Part shown: one piece after another, positions 36,189 to 42,523 of the stretch
Layout of the letters: every line of letters begins with the position of its first letter
How positions within the stretch are numbered: position 1 is the stretch's first letter
Origin: a virus
IMG/VR virus record: IMGVR_UViG_3300036852_000049
Span: 1-44,141 of that record
Reading direction: 5' to 3' (one strand)
Length of the DNA stretch: 44,141 nt
The notes under the pieces: generated by a model
Databases searched by the model: none
What the model was told of the DNA's origin: nothing
What the model saw: only the letters and a program-made list of their open reading frames with translations
Program-made: the position numbers and the translations under genes

Positions 36189-36919
36189 GCCTGTGTTTCG
36201 GGCGAGTACTTTCTTCTCACGTAGTCCTGGGCTTGCCTCGTCCGTTCGTTGGCTGCCGTCAGGTTGTGCTTGGCCCATCTCACGCCTTCTGCAATGTCAC
36301 CGATCCAGATTCCGGGGATGTCCAGTGACGGATGAGGCTCCGCCACGACAAAACAGCCCTGCCTCACCGCCTCGATCGCTCGGTTCGGGCTCTTGTAGTC
36401 CTTCGTCGCCGGCAGGATCACCATGTCGGCGTATGCAAACTCATGCCGCATCGTCTCCAGGCTCCACTGAATGGTCCCTGAGACGTTCGAGACCACCCGC
36501 AGCGGATAGCGGGTCAGCGTCGGCGCCACCCGCAACAGTGTCCTGAAGTTGGTCGCATGGCCGAACCACAGCAGCTTGACCCCCGAGCAATGGGGCATGG
36601 CCTCTTCAAACTCGTAGGCATCGGGGACTACCAGAGCCCCGGGAATGCGCTGTGCAAGGACCGGCGTCGGGCAGGTGACAACCTGAGCGCACGCCAACAA
36701 GGCTTGGTAAAGCGGGGTTTGCAGGTGGTCGTCGCAGACATCGACGATGACGCGCTGGGCTCGCTCGGCGAGCTCGGCGTCTCCGGGCAGGGGCTTGGCA
36801 AAGATGAGGGTGTCTGCGGTGGTGTCATTGATCGATACTCCGAGGCTCTTGGCGGGCATCTCCGCCCGATACCGGTAACTCGCCATCGTGGGTCCGCCGC
36901 GATGGATGAAGGAGATCAC
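36083..36919 (-). CDS. GT-B-type glycosyltransferase
   Basis: 278 aa from ATG 36919 (ATGA overlap). The GT-B C-terminal domain is recognisable: VKLLWFGHATNFRTLLRVAP, then ADMVILPATKDYKSPNRAIE, followed by AVRQGCFVVAEPHPSL, the family's 'KspnKxxEAxxxGxxVVa' donor site (176-193). YVRRKYSPETQACAWRKVL is the expected final helix. The last ~20 residues after that are read from methyltransferase DNA in another frame. The N-terminal half is short (about 110 residues), so the acceptor domain is minimal. Confidence 0.83.
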   Translation of the reverse strand: MISFIHRGGPTMASYRYRAEMPAKSLGVSINDTTADTLIFAKPLPGDAELAERAQRVIVDVCDDHLQTPLYQALLACAQVVTCPTPVLAQRIPGALVVPDAYEFEEAMPHCSGVKLLWFGHATNFRTLLRVAPTLTRYPLRVVSNVSGTIQWSLETMRHEFAYADMVILPATKDYKSPNRAIEAVRQGCFVVAEPHPSLDIPGIWIGDIAEGVRWAKHNLTAANERTRQAQDYVRRKYSPETQACAWRKVLGLDSISARANASGPAGSTSISNTAMSA

Positions 36920-37671
36920 TTCCGCTGCCTCAGGATCTCAGCAATGAGTCCGTCGCCCTTGGCCTCGATTTGAATGTCCAGCAGTGTCGTAAAAAGCTCC
37001 TGGAACTCGTTGGCCTGCTGCGCCATAGAGCCGTTGCACCAGAAGCGGCGCCCGTTATCGCCGACCTGGACCTCGAAGACACTGCCTGCCTGCTCGCCGG
37101 TGAAGCGCTTGGTCTTCCTGTCCGCCGCCAAGCACGAGTCCATGCCGTAGAGCACGAACTTGCGAAAGCCCATCACATAGCCGACCGTGATCGCTCGCAT
37201 GCCCGAGGTGCTTCCCCCCCCGATGGCAGGGTGTCCCCGGTAGGCTTGGGCTTCCTCGATCGAGCCGAAGGAATGCCAGAGCATGACCTTGCGGTCCTTC
37301 AGGGTATCGAGCATCACCGGATCACACCGGGATGCCACCAGATAGATGGTGCTGTTGTTCGCCTGCTTGATGTTGTCCCTGCGGTCCCGTGGATCCACGC
37401 AAATGAATAGATCGGGCTCGATCCCCTCCTCGCAGAGAAAGTCGTGCGCTCCTTTGACCGCACAGATCGGCCGCCCCTGTCTGCGTTCGGCGCGAATCTC
37501 TTCGGCAAACGCAGGCAGGGAAGGCCCGGAGCCGACCACGATGAAGGTCCCATCGTGGCGACACAGGCCCGGCGTGACTTCGGGAAGCCCGCGAGCCAGT
37601 GCAGAACGAATGTTCGCCGAGTTGGACTCGGGCGTACCGTAGTTCTGGCACCGGATCGCGAGCGGTTCCAA
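36916..37671 (-). CDS. DUF115/MAF-flag10 (Maf-like, MptE-like) protein
   Basis: 251 aa. The DUF115 core is well preserved: TFIVVGSGPSLPAFAEEI (42-59), ICAVKGAHDFLCEEGIEPDL, then FICVDPRD (89-96), and GGGSTSGMRAITVGYVMGFR followed by KFVLYGMD (151-178). The family includes Maf proteins, which transfer nonulosonic acids onto flagellin Ser/Thr, and the archaeal pterin pyrophosphokinase MptE. It is adjacent to the decoration protein gene (one base) and ATGA-coupled to the GT-B gene. I infer a protein-glycosylation role; a nucleotide-transfer role is the alternative. Confidence 0.85.
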   Translation of the reverse strand: MEPLAIRCQNYGTPESNSANIRSALARGLPEVTPGLCRHDGTFIVVGSGPSLPAFAEEIRAERRQGRPICAVKGAHDFLCEEGIEPDLFICVDPRDRRDNIKQANNSTIYLVASRCDPVMLDTLKDRKVMLWHSFGSIEEAQAYRGHPAIGGGSTSGMRAITVGYVMGFRKFVLYGMDSCLAADRKTKRFTGEQAGSVFEVQVGDNGRRFWCNGSMAQQANEFQELFTTLLDIQIEAKGDGLIAEILRQRK

Positions 37672-38154
37672 TCAGACCCCGCCTTGGAACGTAATGTGCG
37701 GGTAACCGCACACGATCGTCATCGCCGTGGCGTTCGAGATCGTGTTTTGCGCCGTCGCACCCGCCACCATCGCCGCCGACACCGTCGCATCATCGAGCAC
37801 GCCCACCGTGGAGGTGAGGTACAGCGGGACGCTGGGTGCGCAGTTGGCCGCGCAGTTGACGATGGGCGCCCCGCCGATCTGCACCCAGCCGTAGAAGGCC
37901 GAGGCAATCGACACCTGCGCAAAGCCCACGCGCTTGAGGGTAACGCCAAGGGCCGTCGTGGACATCCGCGCCACTGCCGATGCGTCAATGAGGACGCAGG
38001 CATAGGTCGAGATTTCCGACAGCGCCTTGACGTACATCGCCTGCCCGCCATCGCTCAGATTGACCACCGTCCCAGGCGTGAAGCCCGCGATGGAAGACGG
38101 ATCCGAGGTCAGGCTGATGCCGGCATGACCCGAGAGAGAAAATGCAGTCGTCAT
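37672..38154 (-). CDS. Probable capsid decoration/head protein
   Basis: 160 aa, MTTAFSLSGHAGISLTSDPS onward. It is Ala/Ser/Thr/Val-rich, all-beta in pattern and has no membrane segment. It follows the major capsid gene after ten bases, where podophages of this group encode the head-decoration or cement protein. SSIAGFTPGTVVNLSDGGQA and ALGVTLKRVGFAQVSIASAF resemble beta-tulip decoration proteins. Ser/Thr make up a large share, and the glycosylation cassette starts one base later, so it is a candidate substrate. Confidence 0.72.
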   Translation of the reverse strand: MTTAFSLSGHAGISLTSDPSSIAGFTPGTVVNLSDGGQAMYVKALSEISTYACVLIDASAVARMSTTALGVTLKRVGFAQVSIASAFYGWVQIGGAPIVNCAANCAPSVPLYLTSTVGVLDDATVSAAMVAGATAQNTISNATAMTIVCGYPHITFQGGV

Positions 38155-38164
38155 GTCGTTCTCC

Positions 38165-39166
38165 TTAGGCGATCAGCACGCCCTGGAACTGACTGCCCGA
38201 GCAGGTCAGGTTCCCCGCCCAGCCAATCAGTTTCACGATGGCATCCTGGTTGACCGCTTGGCGTTCGCCGCCAATCGGCACGAAGTTGCGATCCCGGTGA
38301 GGCCGGAAGAACATGTACTTCGTGTTCAGGAACCACATGTGCGCGGATGTGGCCGCCGCGCCGATACCGCCGTCGAGTACCACGTCAACGGATTGGCCGC
38401 CGCCGTAGAACTTCAGGCTTGCGAAGCCCGCGCCCGCCGCGCCCTCGCCATCGCTCACCACCCGCTGGATCGCCTGCAACGAGTTCACGTACAGGGCGAA
38501 GTAGGTGTTGTCCGCGACGATCAGGTCGGTCTTGTCGGTCCCGCGAACCAGCTGAATCGCCAGGCTCGTCATGTACTTCTGGATGTTGGTCGACGAAACC
38601 GCTGCCGAGCCGTCGGTCGTGCCCGAGTACTTCAGCGGGCGCCAGAAGGTGTAGGACGCACGATCGATGCCGCCATAGACGCCGGTCGTAGGCGCATCCG
38701 GGGCCAGCGCAGCAAGGCCGGTAATGTTCTTGCCGCCGTTGCCGGTGCCGTCGAGGTAGATGTCCGACGCGAGTCGGTTCATCAGTTGGGCCTCGGCAAT
38801 CGACATCCGCCCTTCGAGCAGGTCGATCATCTGTTCCTTGCCCGAGTTCTGGAGCATTTCCAAACCGGACATGGTGACCGCGGCGGCATACTGCGTGAAC
38901 GAGTACTGCGCCGCGCTGATCGGGCTGTTGGGCGAAATGTTCAACAGCTCATAGCCCGAGTAGCTGTTGGTGTTGTTGGTCGTCGAGTCGTTGTACATGA
39001 TCTCTTCCAAGATCACGTTACCGCCCGAGACCGGACGCACGTTGCCGCGCTGCTTCAGGCGCCGCAAGAGCGCACAGTTGTTGGTGACGTTGTCGGCCAG
39101 CTCACCCGATCGACTCTGGATCGTAGTGGCAATGATGTCCGACACCGCCGAATTGGCGAATGCCAT
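38165..39166 (-). CDS. Major capsid protein (HK97-fold)
   Basis: 333 aa. The start SAVSDIIATTIQSRSGELAD, followed by NVTNNCALLRRLKQRGNVRP, and the central SGYELLNISPNSPISAAQYS and LQNSGKEQMIDLLEGRMSIA are characteristic of a widespread phage major capsid family with HK97 fold. It has no N-terminal delta domain, consistent with the separate scaffold gene upstream. FRPHRDRNFVPIGGERQAVN near the C-terminus is the P-domain/A-domain region. About 400+ copies per head are expected. Confidence 0.93.
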   Translation of the reverse strand: MAFANSAVSDIIATTIQSRSGELADNVTNNCALLRRLKQRGNVRPVSGGNVILEEIMYNDSTTNNTNSYSGYELLNISPNSPISAAQYSFTQYAAAVTMSGLEMLQNSGKEQMIDLLEGRMSIAEAQLMNRLASDIYLDGTGNGGKNITGLAALAPDAPTTGVYGGIDRASYTFWRPLKYSGTTDGSAAVSSTNIQKYMTSLAIQLVRGTDKTDLIVADNTYFALYVNSLQAIQRVVSDGEGAAGAGFASLKFYGGGQSVDVVLDGGIGAAATSAHMWFLNTKYMFFRPHRDRNFVPIGGERQAVNQDAIVKLIGWAGNLTCSGSQFQGVLIA

Positions 39167-39183
39167 GATTGACTCCTAGTCGG

Positions 39184-40224
39184 TTAAACCCTGCCGCCTC
39201 CCGAAGCCGCATCGATACTGGCTTCGAGGAGTGCGCGCAAACCTTTGGGCTTGGCTTCACCCGTGGCGCTTGGAGAAGCGCTTTTGGGCGATACCGCTGC
39301 CGCTTTCGCCTTGGCGACTGCCTGCACGTCCTGTTGAATCTTCTGTGTGGCCTGCTGTGCTTGCAGGCGGGGCCAGATGTCATCGCTCAGGCGCACCGCT
39401 TTGTCGTAGGCGCTTTGAAGGTCTTGGGCCATTCCCGACTGGAGGAGTCCAGCCATCTGGTCCTTGACTGCCTCGAAATGCTCATGCCCTGCGGCACTTG
39501 CAAATCGCGTGATTTCCTCCTGCATGGCTCGCGCGGATTGCTCTTCCTGCTTCGATTGGAAGGTGTTCCAAGCGCTTTCGAGGGTAGAGAGCTTCTGCGT
39601 AAGCCACTGCGATTGCGGATCTTGGACGGGCTGTTCTGCCCCTTCCCCAAGACCCGCCAGAGGAACCTGATACTCCTGCGCCAACTGCTTGAAGATCGAC
39701 AGCTTTTCCTGTGGCGATCCATAGTGCAGGCGTTGATGCGCAGTGCCCAGCCGGGCGATCCATTCGCCGGGCTTGATGTTGTAGCGCTGGAGATCTGGCA
39801 TGAACGGCGCGAGCGCGTTCTGGATCTCCTTGGCCGCTTCGGCCTCGGCCTTGTAAGTCGAGACCCCCGTCTTGAACTCGGTTTCCCGCTGGTTCGTGTA
39901 GTCGGCGAGCTTCTTGGCTTCATCCGCCGTCAATGCCTGACCCAGGTACAGCTTGTCGTACAGGGGCCAGTAGTCCTTCTTCCAGGAGGACGGACGATTG
40001 ATGACGGGGGTGACTTCAGCGGCCGGCCCCGCCTCGGTCGTCGGCGGCGCGGGAGGAGATGCCGGGGCGCCATCCTCTTTGGCGAATCGGCCGAGGGTGT
40101 CGCGCGCCCGCTGTTCCGCAGTCGGCTCCGGGGGAGCCTCCTGCGGTACTTCAGCAGCGGGCGCGGACTCCTGAGCCTCGTAGGTTTCGAGGCTCGCGGC
40201 AAGGGATTCGCGCAAATCGGCCAT
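39184..40224 (-). CDS. Scaffolding protein
   Basis: 346 aa. It is acidic and Ala/Gln/Glu-rich with long helices (AKKLADYTNQRETEFKTGVS, TYKAEAEAAKEIQNALA), a disordered Pro/Ala-rich N-terminus and a C-terminal basic segment (GEAKPKGLRALLEASIDAAS), which in scaffolds binds the coat protein. It lies 17 bases upstream of the capsid gene. It would guide procapsid assembly and leave before or during packaging. Confidence 0.85.
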   Translation of the reverse strand: MADLRESLAASLETYEAQESAPAAEVPQEAPPEPTAEQRARDTLGRFAKEDGAPASPPAPPTTEAGPAAEVTPVINRPSSWKKDYWPLYDKLYLGQALTADEAKKLADYTNQRETEFKTGVSTYKAEAEAAKEIQNALAPFMPDLQRYNIKPGEWIARLGTAHQRLHYGSPQEKLSIFKQLAQEYQVPLAGLGEGAEQPVQDPQSQWLTQKLSTLESAWNTFQSKQEEQSARAMQEEITRFASAAGHEHFEAVKDQMAGLLQSGMAQDLQSAYDKAVRLSDDIWPRLQAQQATQKIQQDVQAVAKAKAAAVSPKSASPSATGEAKPKGLRALLEASIDAASGGGRV

Positions 40225-40225
40225 G

Positions 40226-40504
40226 TCAGGTCTTGGAGTTGAAAACTTCGATCAGCCGTCGTTTCAGCCCGGCAGGTGCACTCGGCGCTTTGGGCTGGAG
40301 ATACCTGGTCTCGTTGCCCACCTCGATACATCCATGGGCTCTGAGCAGTTCCCGGTGTCGGCTGCGGGAGGTCACGACGCTGCCATCCAACTGAGAGCGG
40401 TACGGCTGAATGTCGGGCATGATCATCGGTCCGCTGGGGGCCTGCACATAATCGGCCGGGACCTCGATCAGTTCACCGTTTTTCTGAATCCAGCGGCGAC
40501 GCAT
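40226..40504 (-). CDS. Conserved small phage protein upstream of scaffold
   Basis: 92 aa, MRRRWIQKNGELIEVPADYV onward. The stretch IMPDIQPYRSQLDGSVVTSR, followed by SRHRELLRAHGCIEVGNE, looks conserved among podophages and has the feel of a small zinc-less nucleic-acid or head protein. Its start overlaps the C-terminal end of the repeat fibre by 32 bases, and its stop is one base from the scaffold start. No function known to me. Confidence 0.75.
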   Translation of the reverse strand: MRRRWIQKNGELIEVPADYVQAPSGPMIMPDIQPYRSQLDGSVVTSRSRHRELLRAHGCIEVGNETRYLQPKAPSAPAGLKRRLIEVFNSKT

Positions 40505-41798
40505 TCAAAACCTCGATGAGTTGTGATACTGCCTTGAGCACATTATCACTCTCTTGTTCCGCAAACTCTAGATACGCTTTGACGATTTCATCGTCCGAGG
40601 TATCCTTTGCAGTATCTGCCGGGGGATTTTCGGAGGGCTTGATACCCGGTTTCGGAATATCCGCCTGTGGTTTCGCCATCCCGCCGGCGATCTGATCGCG
40701 CAGGCGGACCCGGGCCTGAGCGGCGTTCTCGGCTTCGACATCGGCCGGGTCTTTCTGGATTTTCTTCTTCTTGTTCGCCAGTTTTTGCGGCCCAACCCAC
40801 CCATCGAGGGCCAGGTCTTCGACGATGAAGCCGAACGAGCCCTGTCCAACGGATGCCGCCAGCCCTGACAGGGATTTGATCTGGTCGCCGATGATGCCCG
40901 TGCCGCCGGCGAGTTGCTGTCCAAAGACGAACGCGAGCGAACTCGCGAACGTAATGCCATGGGCGGTCGTGATCGACTGGCCGCTGAGTGCGAAGGAACG
41001 GTCGCCGGTGGTGAACAGTTGCCCGGCGGTGACGGATGCCTGGACGCCAGTCAACGCCGCCTGCCCTGGTGCACCGAGAGTGCCCACCGCCGATGTGCTT
41101 TGAACACCGCTGATCGGGAACTGCTTGTCGCAGAAGAGTGTTCCAGCCGCGGAGGTCGTCGCCTGTCCCGACACCGCGATGAACTCGTCGCCGCTGGTGA
41201 CTACCGTGCCTTGGCCGCTGGTCGACGCGATGCCCGCGAGCGCGACGGTACTGGTGAGGGAGGCCACCGAGCCGATGCCGGAGAAGATGGCGGTGTCGAT
41301 GCCGGCGCTTTGGTCCGGTGCCAGTGTGCCGGCCGCAAAGGCCGCAGCGAGGCCGCTAATCGGTATGGTGACAGTGGGCGCCGCAGTGCCTGCTGCTGTC
41401 GTCGATGCGCTGCCTGCCGTGCCGGCGCCCTGGATCACCGTGCCGGGCGAGAACGCCGCCTCTTGGCCGGTGATGTTCGCGGTGACGTTGGAACTCGATG
41501 CAGATGTGAAGCCAGCGGCGCTGGTGATCGCCTGCCCCACCGGGTCGGTTGGACGAAGACCGATCGTGAGTGTTCCCGACGCGGAGGTCGATTCGCTGCC
41601 CGTTGGCGCTCGGCTGTAGTCGGGGGCTGCAACGCCTGCCGAGGTAGTAGAGGCTTGGCCGGTCAGCGGGACGATGCCATCGGCATTCGGCGTAACAGCA
41701 CCCTGGGCGCCGGAAATCAGCGCACCGACGAGCGCGAGCGTGATGGCAAAGCCGCCGACGTTGCCGACCGTGGTGCTGACCGATACGCCGCCGCTCAT
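40473..41798 (-). CDS. Repeat-containing virion fibre
   Basis: 441 aa. After a hydrophobic Gly/Ala start (GGFAITLALVGALISGAQGA) there are about 12-13 degenerate units of ~21-23 residues of the form '(L/I)SGQxxTxxxGTL', covering residues ~40-315. Such GTV/GTL repeats form long beta-structured fibres in phage virion proteins. Then a different, charged C-terminal domain begins (DLALDGWVGPQKLANKKKKI) with an Ala/Glu helix and an acidic tail. Ser and Thr are very abundant. It overlaps genes on both sides. Confidence 0.75.
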   Translation of the reverse strand: MSGGVSVSTTVGNVGGFAITLALVGALISGAQGAVTPNADGIVPLTGQASTTSAGVAAPDYSRAPTGSESTSASGTLTIGLRPTDPVGQAITSAAGFTSASSSNVTANITGQEAAFSPGTVIQGAGTAGSASTTAAGTAAPTVTIPISGLAAAFAAGTLAPDQSAGIDTAIFSGIGSVASLTSTVALAGIASTSGQGTVVTSGDEFIAVSGQATTSAAGTLFCDKQFPISGVQSTSAVGTLGAPGQAALTGVQASVTAGQLFTTGDRSFALSGQSITTAHGITFASSLAFVFGQQLAGGTGIIGDQIKSLSGLAASVGQGSFGFIVEDLALDGWVGPQKLANKKKKIQKDPADVEAENAAQARVRLRDQIAGGMAKPQADIPKPGIKPSENPPADTAKDTSDDEIVKAYLEFAEQESDNVLKAVSQLIEVLNASPLDSEKR

Positions 41799-42523
41799 AG
41801 TGGCACCGAGATGTTGGGCACCTGAGTGCCCGTGCCGGGCGTGAGGGCCGAACCACCAAGTGTGATCGTGGCATTCTCCGGGATCACAATTCCGAACGTG
41901 ATGTAGTTATCCGCGCCATTCGATCCCGTGAAGGTTGCCGGGACTGCCGTGGTCGCGGTCAGGCGCTTGTCCTCGACGCGGCTTCTCGTGCCAAAGGCCG
42001 AGTCCATGTTCGAGAGCGTTCCGCGGTCGGTGAAGCCAGTGCCAGCGGTAACCGCGTTCGCGCTGTCGTCGTAGCCAAAGCCGATGAGTGCCGCCGGTTG
42101 CGAGGCTGGCGTGACATTGCCCGACGACAGCGCATCGGTGCCGGTGCCTGGAGCCTGTTGAGCGGCGCGAGATCCAACACCGGAAGCGGTCGTGTCGAGC
42201 CCGGCATAGCGGGCAATAGCCATTGCCCTGAACGATGGATTGTCCGGGCTCCATGAGGCCGTGACGGTGACCGTTCCCGCCGCACAATTCTTGCACTCGT
42301 ACAGCGCGTAGGAACTGCTGGTATGCGCCGTGTCATCGAGGGTCGTGCTTACCTGTGTGTAGGTATTCGTGCCATCGGTGACGCTGCGCAACTCGGCCGC
42401 CGCGCCAGCCCAGCGAATCCACACGAGGGCACGATCTCCAGCAGAGTAGGTGCGCGACTGTGAGATCGAAGTGCCGTTGGCAGTGTCGGCAACGTCGATG
42501 AGGCTGGTGAAGGAATAGGTCAT
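41795..42523 (-). CDS. Beta-rich virion protein
   Basis: 242 aa from ATG 42523, which overlaps the stop of the large tail gene as ATGA; a longer frame to 42664 only shadows that gene. The sequence is a beta-sandwich type rich in Thr/Ser/Ala (VADTANGTSISQSRTYSAGD, RALVWIRWAGAAAELRSVTD), with two cysteines in CKNCAAG. Resembles phage proteins with a Big/concanavalin-like fold that sit beside tail genes. Probably a subunit of the tail adhesin assembly. Confidence 0.72.
   Translation of the reverse strand: MTYSFTSLIDVADTANGTSISQSRTYSAGDRALVWIRWAGAAAELRSVTDGTNTYTQVSTTLDDTAHTSSSYALYECKNCAAGTVTVTASWSPDNPSFRAMAIARYAGLDTTASGVGSRAAQQAPGTGTDALSSGNVTPASQPAALIGFGYDDSANAVTAGTGFTDRGTLSNMDSAFGTRSRVEDKRLTATTAVPATFTGSNGADNYITFGIVIPENATITLGGSALTPGTGTQVPNISVPL

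Noticed and set aside
38153-39172. 339-aa plus-strand open frame
   Set aside because: It is exactly antisense to the major capsid gene, which has clear family motifs.
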